Under the pieces are notes generated by a model. The model made no database searches. It was given only the letters and a program-made list of their open reading frames with translations, and was not told the DNA's origin. A stretch of DNA of 64,000 nucleotides. Source: Paracoccus pantotrophus. GTDB taxonomy: Bacteria; Pseudomonadota; Alphaproteobacteria; Rhodobacterales; Rhodobacteraceae. The stretch is taken from assembly GCF_008824185.1 (NCBI RefSeq), contig NZ_CP044423.1:1129501-1193500 (forward strand), written 5' to 3'. Shown in pieces: positions 17,857 to 26,582 of the stretch (positions are counted from its first letter, which is position 1; each line of letters opens with the position of its first letter). Both the position numbers and the translations under genes were made by a program.

Positions 17857-17959
17857 TCCCAAATATCCGGACAGGATGTCGCAGCCGGCCGCCGTCAGCG
17901 ATTGCGATCCCGCCGGATGCAGGTGAAACTCGCCGCCGAACCCCGAAAGGAGAGGGCCC

Positions 17960-18793
17960 ATGGGCTACAAGACCATCCTGACCGTTCTGACCGATGCCAA
18001 TCAGCACAAGCAGCTGGATTCGGCCATTGCCATGACCCGGCGCGAGGATGCGCATCTCGACGTGTTCTGCATGGGTGTGGATCACACCCAGAGCGGCTAT
18101 TACTATGCAGGCGCGTCGGCCTATGTGTTCCAGGAATCCATCGACAAGGCCGTGGCCGCGGCCGGCGAGCTTGAAGAAAGGGTCCGCGACCGGCTCGACC
18201 CCGAGGACATCCGCTGGTCCGTCGATTCCGCGGTGGCGCAGGTCGGCGGGCTTTCGACGCTGGTCGGCATGCGCGCGCGCTATTCCGACCTCGTGGTGCT
18301 GAACCGCCCCTATGGCGAGGGCGCGCCCGCCGATGCCGAGGCCGTGACCGAAGCGGCGCTGTTCGAGGGCGCGGCCCCGGTGCTGATCGTGCCCGAGGCG
18401 CTGAAGGAACCCTTCGGCCGGAAGGTCATGATCGCCTGGAACCAGTCCAACGAGGCCCTGGCCGCCGTGCGCCGCGCCCTGCCGCTGCTGATCGCCGCCG
18501 ACAGCGTCGAGATCACGGTGATCGACCCTTCGCCCAGCGGCCCCGAGCGATCGGATCCCGGCGGGGCGCTGTGCCAGATGCTGACGCGCCACGGCGTCAG
18601 GGCGGAAATCGCGGTCCTGGCCCGCACCCAGCCCCTGGTCAGCGACATCCTGAACCGCCGCGCCACCGAGATCGGCGCCGACATGCTGGTGATGGGCGCC
18701 TACGGCCATTCCCGCTTCCGCGAGGCGATCCTGGGCGGCGCGACCCGCAACATGCTGGAAAAGGCGCAGCTGCCGGTGCTGATGGCCCGTTGA
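17960..18793 (+). CDS. Universal stress protein, tandem UspA domains
   Basis: 277 residues made of two UspA-like halves. The C-terminal half keeps the ATP-binding glycine pattern GAYGHSRFREAILGGATRNML, with preceding ADMLVM; the N-terminal half is degenerate. It starts MGYKTILTVLTD with GGAGAGGG upstream. It is divergent from ccoN and shares the FNR box, so expression under low oxygen is expected. From memory, a universal stress protein has been reported in the FnrP regulon of Paracoccus denitrificans. Molecular role unknown. Confidence 0.9.
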   Translation: MGYKTILTVLTDANQHKQLDSAIAMTRREDAHLDVFCMGVDHTQSGYYYAGASAYVFQESIDKAVAAAGELEERVRDRLDPEDIRWSVDSAVAQVGGLSTLVGMRARYSDLVVLNRPYGEGAPADAEAVTEAALFEGAAPVLIVPEALKEPFGRKVMIAWNQSNEALAAVRRALPLLIAADSVEITVIDPSPSGPERSDPGGALCQMLTRHGVRAEIAVLARTQPLVSDILNRRATEIGADMLVMGAYGHSRFREAILGGATRNMLEKAQLPVLMAR

Positions 18794-18860
18794 CCGGCCC
18801 GGCCGATGCCCCGGATCCCCTCCGGGGCACAACCCTCGGGGACACGGCCGCGGGCGCCCC

Positions 18861-19610
18861 CTAGCTCAGCGGCCCACCGTCCGAATCGTCGCCGCTTTCC
18901 GTGACCAGCCGCACGAAGGAGGGCACGATCACCCGGCGCTTGCCGTCCAGTTCGATCACGCCTTCGCGCTTCAACGCGCTCATCTGCCGGCTCACGGTCT
19001 CCAGCGTCAGGCCCAGGTAATCCGCCATCGCCTCGCGCGTCAGCGGCAGTTCGATGGCGATGCGGCCTTCGGGCCGGCGCTTGATCAGCGCGGCCTCGCG
19101 CCGGGCCAGGATCACCAGAAGCGAGGCGATCTTCTCGCGCGCCGACTTGCGGCCCAGCAGCAGCAGCCAGTCGCGGGCGGCGTCCAGTTCGTCCAGCGTC
19201 ATCTCCAGCAGCCGGCTGGCGATGCGGGGATTGTCGATCAGCAGCTTTTCAAAGGGCTTGCGCCGGAAACAGCACAGCATCAGGTCGCTGGTCGCGGTGA
19301 CGGTATAGGCCGCCATCTCGCGCCCTGGACGGCCCAGGAAGTCGCTGGGCAACAGCAGGCCGACCATCTGCGTGCGCCCGTCCTCGAGCTGCTGGGTCAG
19401 CCCGGCCATGCCGGCGATCACCGAGGCCACGAAATCCAAGCGGTCGCCGGCCCAGACCACGACCTGCCCCGCCTCGTAGCGGCGATAGAATTTCATGCCC
19501 TCCAGCTCGGCCAGCTCGTCGCCTTCGCAATGCGCGCAGACGGCCCGATACCGGATGGGGCAGATTTCGCAGGGCTGCTGCGTCGCACAGAGGGCGGCGT
19601 CATGTGGCAT
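18861..19610 (-). CDS. fnrP: Oxygen-sensing transcription regulator FnrP (Crp/Fnr family)
   Basis: 249 residues. Likely 4Fe-4S ligands are Cys14, Cys17, Cys25 (PCEICPIRYRAVC) and Cys113 (in LMLCC). A cyclic-nucleotide-binding-like barrel (about 30-145), dimer helix, and an HTH domain with TLETVSRQMSALKREG whose E-x2-SR reads FNR-type sites. I prefer the ATG at 19610, as it aligns with the usual FnrL/FnrP start, although no ribosome site precedes it: the FNR box occupies the 14 bases directly upstream. An ATG at 19661 in the same frame is the alternative. Expected to control the cco genes and hemN here. Confidence 0.92.
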   Translation of the reverse strand: MPHDAALCATQQPCEICPIRYRAVCAHCEGDELAELEGMKFYRRYEAGQVVVWAGDRLDFVASVIAGMAGLTQQLEDGRTQMVGLLLPSDFLGRPGREMAAYTVTATSDLMLCCFRRKPFEKLLIDNPRIASRLLEMTLDELDAARDWLLLLGRKSAREKIASLLVILARREAALIKRRPEGRIAIELPLTREAMADYLGLTLETVSRQMSALKREGVIELDGKRRVIVPSFVRLVTESGDDSDGGPLS

Positions 19611-19652
19611 TTGATTTGGGTCAAGGTTCCGGCGCGTGTTCACGGCTAGGTA
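19611..19652 (+). promoter_or_regulatory. FNR box in the fnrP-hemN intergenic region
   Basis: FNR box TTGATTTGGGTCAA at 19611-19624, abutting the fnrP start codon. A weak -10 (TAGGTA, 19647-19652) lies 32 bases from the box centre on the hemN side. This geometry predicts activation of hemN with a transcript starting at or next to its ATG, while bound FnrP would cover the fnrP translation start. Confidence 0.72.
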
Positions 19653-19659
19653 TAGCAAC

Positions 19660-21015
19660 ATGGAACAACAATCGCAACTTGAGCGGCTGGGACTGTTTGA
19701 CGCGCGCGTGCCGCGTTATACCAGCTATCCGACCGCGCCGCATTTCACCCCCGCCGTGGGCGAGCCGCTCTTCCGCGACTGGATCGCGGCGATCCCCGCC
19801 GGCGCCGCAATCTCGCTCTACATGCATGTGCCGTTCTGCCGGCGGCTGTGCTGGTTCTGCGCCTGCCGCACCCAGGGCACGCAATCCGACGAGCCGGTGC
19901 GCGCCTATGCCAAGGCATTGCTGGCAGAGCTCGACATGCTGAAATCCGCGCTGGCCCCCGGCGTCCGGTTGTCGCGCCTGCATTGGGGCGGCGGCACGCC
20001 CACGCTGATGCCGGCCGAGATGATGCGGCTGGTCGCCGGCGCGGTGCTGAACACCTTCCCGCTGGCCGAGGGCGCCGAGTTCTCGGTCGAGATCGACCCG
20101 AACGAGATCGACGAGGCCCGCATGGACGCCCTGGCCGAGGCCGGGCTGACCCGCGCCTCGATCGGGGTGCAGGATTTCGACCCCGAGATCCAGAAGGTCA
20201 TCGGCCGCGAGCAGAGCTTCGAGGTGACGAAACGCGCCGTGGACATGATCCGCGACCGCGGCATCGCCAGCCTGAACGCCGACATCCTTTACGGGCTGCC
20301 GCATCAGGATCCGCACCGCATCGCCGAATCGGTGCAGAAGCTGCTGGCGCTGTCGCCCGACCGGGTGGCGCTTTACGGCTATGCGCATGTGCCCTGGATG
20401 GCCAAGCGGCAGGTGATGATCCCGTCCGAGGCCCTGCCCGATCCCCATGGCCGGCTGCGGCTGTTCGAGACGGCGCGCGCGCTGTTCCTGGCCGACGGCT
20501 ATGACGAGATCGGCATCGACCATTTCGCCCGCCCCGGCGACGGGCTCGCCCGCGCGCAAAAGGCCGGGCTGCTGCGCCGCAACTTCCAGGGCTATACCGA
20601 CGACCGGGCCGAGGTGCTGGTGGGGCTGGGCGCCTCGTCCATCTCGCGCTTCCCGCAGGGCTATGCGCAGAACGCCCCGGCCACCGGCGCGCATCTGGCC
20701 AGGATCCGCGACGGGCGCTTCTCGACCACGCGCGGCCATGCCTTCACGCCCGAGGACCGCTGGCGCTCGCGCATGATCGAGGCGCTGATGTGCGATTTCG
20801 AGATCCGGGCCGAGGAATTCATCCGCGACCACGGCTTCGACGCCGAAGGCCTGGCCCAGGTCTTCGCCCCCGTCGCCGCGCATTTCGGCGAGATGGTCGA
20901 GGCCGATGCCGCGGGCCTGCGCATCACGCCCAAGGGCCGGCCGCTGACCCGGATGATCGCGCGCATGTTCGACGGCTACGACATGGCGGCCTCGGGCCAT
21001 TCCGCCGCGATCTAA
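19660..21015 (+). CDS. hemN: Oxygen-independent coproporphyrinogen III oxidase
   Basis: 451-residue radical-SAM enzyme that decarboxylates coproporphyrinogen III when oxygen is scarce. The radical-SAM cysteines are Cys60, Cys64 and Cys67 (HVPFCRRLCWFC), preceded by the HemN hallmark PRYTSYPTAPHF. GGGTPTL (SAM-binding glycine motif) and the C-terminal HemN domain are present. Length equals bacterial HemN, longer than HemW-type homologues. Haem supply for the cbb3 oxidase explains its place beside fnrP. The ATG has no obvious ribosome site, and the promoter geometry suggests a leaderless mRNA. It overlaps the convergent CDF gene by four bases at the stop codons. Confidence 0.93.
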   Translation: MEQQSQLERLGLFDARVPRYTSYPTAPHFTPAVGEPLFRDWIAAIPAGAAISLYMHVPFCRRLCWFCACRTQGTQSDEPVRAYAKALLAELDMLKSALAPGVRLSRLHWGGGTPTLMPAEMMRLVAGAVLNTFPLAEGAEFSVEIDPNEIDEARMDALAEAGLTRASIGVQDFDPEIQKVIGREQSFEVTKRAVDMIRDRGIASLNADILYGLPHQDPHRIAESVQKLLALSPDRVALYGYAHVPWMAKRQVMIPSEALPDPHGRLRLFETARALFLADGYDEIGIDHFARPGDGLARAQKAGLLRRNFQGYTDDRAEVLVGLGASSISRFPQGYAQNAPATGAHLARIRDGRFSTTRGHAFTPEDRWRSRMIEALMCDFEIRAEEFIRDHGFDAEGLAQVFAPVAAHFGEMVEADAAGLRITPKGRPLTRMIARMFDGYDMAASGHSAAI

Positions 21016-21947
21016 TGCGGATGATGGCCCTGGCCGTCATCCCGGTCGCCGCAGGGCTCGCCCTCGCGCTCGGTCTCGATGGTGGCATGGCCGATGCCGA
21101 AGTCGCGCCGCAGCAGCGCCTTGACCCGGCGCACCGCCTTGGCCGGATCGGCCCCCTTGCGCAGCACCAGATGCGCCGATAGCGCGTTGCGCCGCTCGTC
21201 GATCTGCCACAGGTGCAGGTGATGGGCACCCGCCACGCCCTCGACCCCGGCCATGGCACGGACCAGCGCCGCGTGATCCACGCCGGCCGGCGCGGCCAGC
21301 ATCAGCATGCGCATCACCGGCCCGATCTCCTGCCCGATATGCCACAGGATCACCGCAGAAATCAGCAATGTCAGGATCGGGTCGGCGATCTGCCAGCCGA
21401 AGGCCCAGATCAGCGCGCCCCCCAGGATCACCGCGACCGAGACCGCGGCATCGGCCAGGTTGTGCAGGAAGGCCGCGCGGATATTCACGCTCTCCTTCGC
21501 GGCCCGCCAGACCAGCGCCGCGGTCAGCGCATCCACGACCAGCGCGAAAGCCGCCAGCGCCATGACCAGCCCGCCCGCGACCTGCGGCGGATCGACCAGC
21601 CGCGCCAGCGCCTCGATCCCCAGCCAGACCGAGATGGCGATCAGCGCGATGTAGTTGACGAAGGCCGCGACGATCTCGGCTCGGCCCCAGCCATAGCTCA
21701 TCTCGGGGCTGGCGGGACGCCGCGCTAGGCGCCGGGCGCCAAAGGCCAGCACCAGGGACAGCGCATCGGAAAGGTTATGCACCCCGTCCGCGATCAGCGC
21801 CGTGGAATCGGCGACATAGCCGCCCAGGATCTGCGCACCGGTCAGCGCCAGGTTGATCACCACCGCGATCAGGATGGTGCCATCGCCCACCCCGCCCGGC
21901 AGGTGCGCATGCCCCTGCCTGCCGTCATGCGCATGCGAATGGCCCAT
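21012..21947 (-). CDS. Cation diffusion facilitator family metal exporter
   Basis: 311 residues, six membrane helices, with an N-terminal His-rich segment (MGHSHAHDGRQGHAH) and a His-rich end. CDF metal-site motifs are in helix 2 (ALIADGVHNLSDALS) and helix 5 (AAFLHNLADAAVSV). The two HxxxD patterns indicate a Zn2+-type site. The cytoplasmic C-terminal domain follows helix 6. The ATG at 21947 has GAGGGAACGG just upstream. It probably exports zinc or a similar divalent ion. Located between hemN (convergent, 4-base overlap) and polA (same strand, upstream). Confidence 0.88.
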   Translation of the reverse strand: MGHSHAHDGRQGHAHLPGGVGDGTILIAVVINLALTGAQILGGYVADSTALIADGVHNLSDALSLVLAFGARRLARRPASPEMSYGWGRAEIVAAFVNYIALIAISVWLGIEALARLVDPPQVAGGLVMALAAFALVVDALTAALVWRAAKESVNIRAAFLHNLADAAVSVAVILGGALIWAFGWQIADPILTLLISAVILWHIGQEIGPVMRMLMLAAPAGVDHAALVRAMAGVEGVAGAHHLHLWQIDERRNALSAHLVLRKGADPAKAVRRVKALLRRDFGIGHATIETEREGEPCGDRDDGQGHHPH

Positions 21948-21963
21948 CCCGTTCCCTCGCCGG

Positions 21964-21998
21964 CTTCTTCGTTCCCCAAATACCCATGCGGCCGCGCA
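21964..21998 (-). repeat. Dispersed 3'-end repeat, copy 2 (near-identical to 53670-53704)
   Basis: A 35-base element downstream of polA that reads, on the minus strand, GCGCGGCCGCATGGGTATTT and then GGGGAACGAAGAAG. It matches 53670-53704 at all but about one position. Confidence 0.65.
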
Positions 21999-22018
21999 AT
22001 CCACGCGACCGGCGGCCC

Positions 22019-24838
22019 TCAATGCGCCTCGGCCCAGTTCAGCCCCTGCCCGGCATCGACGATCAGCGGCACGTCCAGCCGGACCGCGGGATCGGCCGCG
22101 CCCTGCATGACGCCGCGCGCCGCCTCGATCAGCTCGGCCACCGCGCCCTCCTCGACCTCGAAGACCAGCTCGTCATGCACCTGCAGCAGCATCCTGGCCG
22201 GCAGATGCGCGATGGCCTGCGGCATACGGATCATGGCGCTGCGGATGATGTCGGCGGCCGCACCCTGGATCGGCGCGTTGATCGCCGCGCGCCGCGCCCC
22301 GCCCGCCGCCGGTCCCGACTGGTTGATGCCCGGCGTCATGATCCGCCGGCCGAACAGCGTGCGCACGAAACCGTCCTGCTTCGCCTCGGCGACGGTGCGG
22401 TCCATATAGGCGCGGATCTCGGGGAAACGCTCGAAATAGGTGTCGATGAAGCTCTGCGCCTCGGCGCGTGGAATGCGCAGATTGCGCGCCAGGCCAAAGC
22501 CCGAGATGCCGTAGATCACCCCGAAATTGATCGCCTTGGCGCGGCGGCGGATCATCGGGTCCATGCCCTCGACCGGCACGCCGAACATCTGGCTGGCGGT
22601 CATGGCATGGATGTCGATGCCGTCGCGGAAAGCCTGTTTCAGCGCCGGGATCTGCGCCACATGCGCCAGGATCCGCAGCTCGATCTGGCTGTAGTCGAGG
22701 CTCACCAGCCGCATCCCCGGCCCGGCGACGAAAGCCTCACGGATGCGCCGCCCCTCCTCGGTCCGCACGGGGATGTTCTGCAGGTTCGGATCGGTCGAGG
22801 CCAGCCGCCCGGTCTGTGCCCCGGCGATGGAATAGCTGGTGTGCACGCGCCCGGTCTCGGGGTTCACATGCAGGGGCAGCGCATCGGTATAGGTCGATTT
22901 CAGCTTCGAGATCGCCCGCCAGTCCAGCACCCGCGCCGGCAGCTCATGCCCCTCGGCGGCCAGATCCTCCAGCACCTCGGCGCCGGTGGAGAAGGCGCCG
23001 GTCTTGCCCTGCTTGCCACCGGCCAGGCCCATGCGCTGGAACAGGATCTCGCCCAGCTGCTTGGGGCTGCCGACGTTGAAGGGACCGCCGGCGAGTTCGT
23101 GGATCTCGGCCTCCAGCCCCGCCATCTTCTGGGCAAAGGCGTTGGACATGCGCTTCAGATGCTCGGAATCGATACGGATGCCGGCCATCTCCATATCGGC
23201 CAGAACCGCGATCATCGGCCGCTCCAGCCGCTCATAGGCGGTGGTCACATGGTTCGGCGCCAGCTTGGGGCGCAAATGATGCCAGAGCCGCCAGGTCACC
23301 TCGGCATCCTCGGCGGCATATTCGCTGGCCTTGTCGATCGCCACCTGCGAGAAATTGATCTGCGCCTTGCCCGAGCCGATCAGATCCTTGATCGGCAGGC
23401 AGCGATGGCCCAGATACAGGTCCGCCAACTCGTCCATGCCATGGTTATGCGCCCCCGCGTTCAGCGCATAGGACAGCAGCATGGTGTCGTCCAAAGGCGC
23501 CATGCGGATGCCGTGGCGGGCCAGCACCTTCCAGTCATACTTGATGTTCTGGCCGATCTTCAGCACCGAAGGATCCTCCAGCACCGGCTTCAGCATCGCC
23601 ACCGCCCGGTCCAGGTCCATCTGCCCCTCGGCCCGCGCACCCGAGCCGAAGAGGTCGGCGGCGCCATCGACATGGCCCAGCGGCAGATAGGCCGCCCGCC
23701 CCGGCCCGGTGCAAAGCGAGACCCCGACCAGCTCGGCCTGCATCTCGTCCAGCCCGGTGGTCTCGGTGTCGATGGCGACCACGCCCTTTTCGGCGATCTC
23801 GGCCAGCCATTCGGCCAGCATGACCTCGTCGCGGATGGTGACGTAAAGGCTGCGGTCGATGGCCGGCAGTTCGACGGCCGGCGCGGCCGCGGCACCGGCG
23901 ACGGCGGCCGGCACCGGCGCCGCCTCGGCCATGGTCGGCGCCTCGGCGCCGAAACGCTCGGCCACGCGCTTGGTCAGGGTGCGCAGCTCCATCCGGGCCA
24001 GGAAGTCCAGCAGCGCCTCGGGATCGGGCTCGCGGATCTCCAGGCTCTCCAGGCTGAAATCCAGCGCCATCCCGCAATCCAGCTCGACCAGCCGCTTCGA
24101 GATGCGGATCTGCTCGGCATGGTCGATCAGGGTCTGGCGGCGCTTGGGCTGCCGGATCTCCTCCGCCCGCGCCAGCAGGCTCTCCAGATCGCCATATTCC
24201 TCGATCAGCTGCGCGGCGGTCTTGATGCCGATCCCCGGCGCGCCCGGCACGTTGTCGACGGAATCGCCGGCCAGGGCCTGCACGTCCACCACCCGCTCGG
24301 GACCGACGCCGAATTTCTCGCGCACCTCCTCGGGGCCGATGGGCTTGCCCTTGATCGGGTCCATCATCTCGACCCCGCCGCCGACCAGCTGCATCAGGTC
24401 CTTGTCGCTGCTGATGATCGTCACCCGCCCGCCGGCATCCCGCGCCTGGCAGGCCAGCGTGGCGATGATGTCGTCGGCCTCGAAGCCCTCGGTCTCGATG
24501 CAGGCGATGTTGAAGGCGCGCGTCGCCTCGCGGGTCAGCGGGAATTGCGGTCGCAGATCTTCGGGCGGCTCGGGCCGGTTGGCCTTGTAGAGCGGATAGA
24601 TGTCGTTGCGGAATGTCCGCGCCGAATGATCGAAGATCACCGCCGCATGGGTCGGCTGGTCCGAGCCCTTGCCGTCCTGCAGATACTTCCACACCATGTT
24701 GCAAAAGCCGGCCACCGCGCCGATGGGCAGCCCGTCCGAGCGACGGGTCAGCGGCGGCAGCGCGTGATAGGCGCGAAAGATGAAGGCCGAGCCGTCGATC
24801 AGATGCAGGTGATGGCCCTTGCCGAATCCGTCCGTCAT
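22019..24838 (-). CDS. polA: DNA polymerase I
   Basis: 939 residues with all three activities represented. The 5'-3' nuclease occupies about 1-290 (DGSAFIFRAYHALPP near the start). The proofreading exonuclease (about 335-520) keeps its catalytic acidic motif DTETTGLDEMQ. The polymerase shows motif A (DYSQIELRILAH), motif B (RRRAKAINFGVIYG) and motif C (QVHDELVFE). The ATG at 24838 has AAGGATGAGG upstream. A low-complexity Ala/Pro linker near 315-335 separates the first two domains. Single gene, ending in a repeat element on the 3' side. Confidence 0.95.
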   Translation of the reverse strand: MTDGFGKGHHLHLIDGSAFIFRAYHALPPLTRRSDGLPIGAVAGFCNMVWKYLQDGKGSDQPTHAAVIFDHSARTFRNDIYPLYKANRPEPPEDLRPQFPLTREATRAFNIACIETEGFEADDIIATLACQARDAGGRVTIISSDKDLMQLVGGGVEMMDPIKGKPIGPEEVREKFGVGPERVVDVQALAGDSVDNVPGAPGIGIKTAAQLIEEYGDLESLLARAEEIRQPKRRQTLIDHAEQIRISKRLVELDCGMALDFSLESLEIREPDPEALLDFLARMELRTLTKRVAERFGAEAPTMAEAAPVPAAVAGAAAAPAVELPAIDRSLYVTIRDEVMLAEWLAEIAEKGVVAIDTETTGLDEMQAELVGVSLCTGPGRAAYLPLGHVDGAADLFGSGARAEGQMDLDRAVAMLKPVLEDPSVLKIGQNIKYDWKVLARHGIRMAPLDDTMLLSYALNAGAHNHGMDELADLYLGHRCLPIKDLIGSGKAQINFSQVAIDKASEYAAEDAEVTWRLWHHLRPKLAPNHVTTAYERLERPMIAVLADMEMAGIRIDSEHLKRMSNAFAQKMAGLEAEIHELAGGPFNVGSPKQLGEILFQRMGLAGGKQGKTGAFSTGAEVLEDLAAEGHELPARVLDWRAISKLKSTYTDALPLHVNPETGRVHTSYSIAGAQTGRLASTDPNLQNIPVRTEEGRRIREAFVAGPGMRLVSLDYSQIELRILAHVAQIPALKQAFRDGIDIHAMTASQMFGVPVEGMDPMIRRRAKAINFGVIYGISGFGLARNLRIPRAEAQSFIDTYFERFPEIRAYMDRTVAEAKQDGFVRTLFGRRIMTPGINQSGPAAGGARRAAINAPIQGAAADIIRSAMIRMPQAIAHLPARMLLQVHDELVFEVEEGAVAELIEAARGVMQGAADPAVRLDVPLIVDAGQGLNWAEAH

Positions 24839-24914
24839 CTGCGCCTCATCCTTCTGCCAGCGTCCAAGGCCCCTTACTGCCACGAAGCGCCGACCGGGCC
24901 AAGACCGCCCCCGC

Positions 24915-24946
24915 CTTCACTGTTTCACAAATACCCCCGCCGGAGG
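24915..24946 (-). repeat. Dispersed 3'-end repeat, copy 3
   Basis: CTTCACTGTTTCACAAATAC followed by CCCCGCCGGAGG, located directly 3' of the zinc-finger gene that ends at 24993. This is the shortened form of the element, without the GGGGGC/GCCCCC hairpin. Confidence 0.5.
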
Positions 24947-24992
24947 CGCGGCAACCGCGCCGCCCCCCGAACCAGGCCGCCATGGCGCGCGA

Positions 24993-25181
24993 TCAGTGAT
25001 CCTCGTGCGCGTGCTCGCGGTCGATGACGAAGCGCTTGTCGCAATAGCCGCATTCGACCCAGCCGGTATCGCGCGGAATGGCCAGCCAGACGCGCGGATG
25101 GCCCAGCCCCCGCTTCTCGTCGCCGTCGCAGGCGACCTTCCAGGAGGTGACGGTCTGGATCTCGGGGGCCGGAATGGTCAT
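24993..25181 (-). CDS. Small zinc-finger protein, NDUFS6/zf-CHCC type
   Basis: 62 residues. The CHCC zinc ligands are visible: Cys18 (KVACDGD), His28 (LGHPRVWL), Cys44 and Cys47 (ECGYCDKRF). This is the domain of the mitochondrial complex I subunit NDUFS6 and of short alphaproteobacterial homologues. To my knowledge a homologue is a component of Paracoccus denitrificans NADH dehydrogenase. AAGGAA lies upstream of the ATG. It is monocistronic, outside any nuo operon, divergent from an ABC ATPase gene. Alternative: an unrelated small zinc protein; the spacing of ligands and the LGHPRVWLxI core make the assignment good. Confidence 0.85.
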   Translation of the reverse strand: MTIPAPEIQTVTSWKVACDGDEKRGLGHPRVWLAIPRDTGWVECGYCDKRFVIDREHAHEDH

Positions 25182-25250
25182 GGCGGTTCCTTGAGCTCTG
25201 ACGACAAACGGGGTTAAACCGGCGGCGATCATAATGAACGCGAAGAGCCG

Positions 25251-26210
25251 ATGCCAGCCCCCGAGCAAAGCCCGAACGCCATCGAAATCAGCGGCCTGAC
25301 CAAGACCTATGCCGCCGCGGGCAAGGCGCCCCCGAAACAGGCGCTGAAGGGGCTGGACCTCGCCATCCCCGCCGGCTCGATCTTCGGCCTGCTCGGACCC
25401 AACGGCGCGGGCAAGTCCACCACGATCAACATCCTGGCCGGGCTGGTGCGCAAGACCGCCGGTCAGGTGACGATCTGGGGCTTCGACCAGGATGTGAACC
25501 CGCGCCAGTCCCGCGCCGCCATCGGCGTCATGCCTCAGGAACTCAACATCGACCCCTTCCTGACGCCCCGCGCCAGCCTCGAGGTGCAGGCGGGGCTCTA
25601 CGGTGTGCCCCGCCGCGAACGCTGGACCGACGAGCTTCTGGAACTGGTCGGGCTGACGGATCAGGCGGAAAGCTATTCGCGCCACCTCTCGGGCGGCATG
25701 AAGCGGCGGCTGCTGCTGGCCAAGGCGCTGGTGCACCGGCCGCAGATCCTGGTGCTGGACGAACCGACGGCGGGCGTCGACATCCAGCTGCGCGAAATGC
25801 TGTGGCGCAACGTGCGGCGGCTGAACGACCAGGGCATGACCATCATCCTGACCACGCATTACCTGCAAGAGGCCGAGGAGATGTGCGACCGCATCGCCAT
25901 CATCGACCACGGCCAACTGATCCTGTGCGAGGATACCGCCGCCCTGCTCGGCCGGGCCGATTCCAAGACGCTGGTCGTCGATACCGGCCCGGCCCGCACC
26001 CTGCCCGCCCTGCCCGAGGGCGTGCGGGCCGAGCGGCGCGGCGACGGCCGGCTCGCGCTCAGCTATGCGCCCTCGCGCATCCCCACCGACGGGCTGATCG
26101 ACGCGCTGCGCGCCGCGGACCTGCCGATCCGCGACGTGGCGGTCGAAGCGCCGGACCTCGAGGATGTCTTCGTCCAGCTGACCTCGCGCCCGGCGTCTCA
26201 GCCCGGCTGA
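25251..26210 (+). CDS. ABC transporter ATP-binding protein without adjacent permease
   Basis: 319 residues. Walker A GPNGAGKSTT, signature LSGGMKRR, Walker B ILVLDEPTAGVD and H-loop TTHYLQEAEEM are intact. A C-terminal extension of about 75 residues, of the kind found in ABC-2 drug/polysaccharide exporters, follows the ATPase. In such systems the next gene normally encodes the ABC-2 permease, but here the next gene converges from the other strand and overlaps this one by 13 bases. The permease must lie elsewhere, or was lost. Substrate unknown. Confidence 0.88.
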   Translation: MPAPEQSPNAIEISGLTKTYAAAGKAPPKQALKGLDLAIPAGSIFGLLGPNGAGKSTTINILAGLVRKTAGQVTIWGFDQDVNPRQSRAAIGVMPQELNIDPFLTPRASLEVQAGLYGVPRRERWTDELLELVGLTDQAESYSRHLSGGMKRRLLLAKALVHRPQILVLDEPTAGVDIQLREMLWRNVRRLNDQGMTIILTTHYLQEAEEMCDRIAIIDHGQLILCEDTAALLGRADSKTLVVDTGPARTLPALPEGVRAERRGDGRLALSYAPSRIPTDGLIDALRAADLPIRDVAVEAPDLEDVFVQLTSRPASQPG

Positions 26211-26572
26211 ACCATGCGCCCCATCGGCCGGCCGCCCAGGATGTGCATGTGGAAATGCGGCACCTCCTGCACGCCGTCCGGCCCGGCATTGGTGATGGCG
26301 CGGAAACCCTGGCCGCCGTCCAGCGCCACACCCAGATCGCGGGTGACTTTCGCCACGGCGCGGTGGAAATCCACGATCTCGGCATCCGAGGCATTGGCGG
26401 CGAAATCGTCGTAGCTGATATAGGCGCCCTTGGGGATCGCCAGCACATGCACCGGCGCCTGCGGCCGGATGTCGCGAAAGACCAGCGTATGCTCGGTCTC
26501 CAGCACCGTGTCGTTGGGTATCTCGCCGCGCAGGATGCGGGCGAAGATGTTGCTGTCGTCATAGGCGGGCAT
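26198..26572 (-). CDS. HIT family nucleotide hydrolase (histidine triad, Hint type)
   Basis: 124 residues. The histidine triad HFHMHILGG stands at the C-terminal end, and the N-terminal NIFARILRGEIPN is the conserved Hint opening. Members hydrolyse purine nucleoside phosphoramidates. The ATG at 26572 is preceded by GGAGAGAGCC. It follows the glycosyltransferase gene on the same strand by 10 bases and overlaps the convergent ABC ATPase gene at its 3' end by 13 bases. Confidence 0.92.
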   Translation of the reverse strand: MPAYDDSNIFARILRGEIPNDTVLETEHTLVFRDIRPQAPVHVLAIPKGAYISYDDFAANASDAEIVDFHRAVAKVTRDLGVALDGGQGFRAITNAGPDGVQEVPHFHMHILGGRPMGRMVQPG

Positions 26573-26582
26573 GGCTCTCTCC

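Noticed and set aside
21986..25027. A 1013-codon open frame on the plus strand over polA
   Set aside because: Antisense to polA, whose polymerase and exonuclease motifs are all intact.
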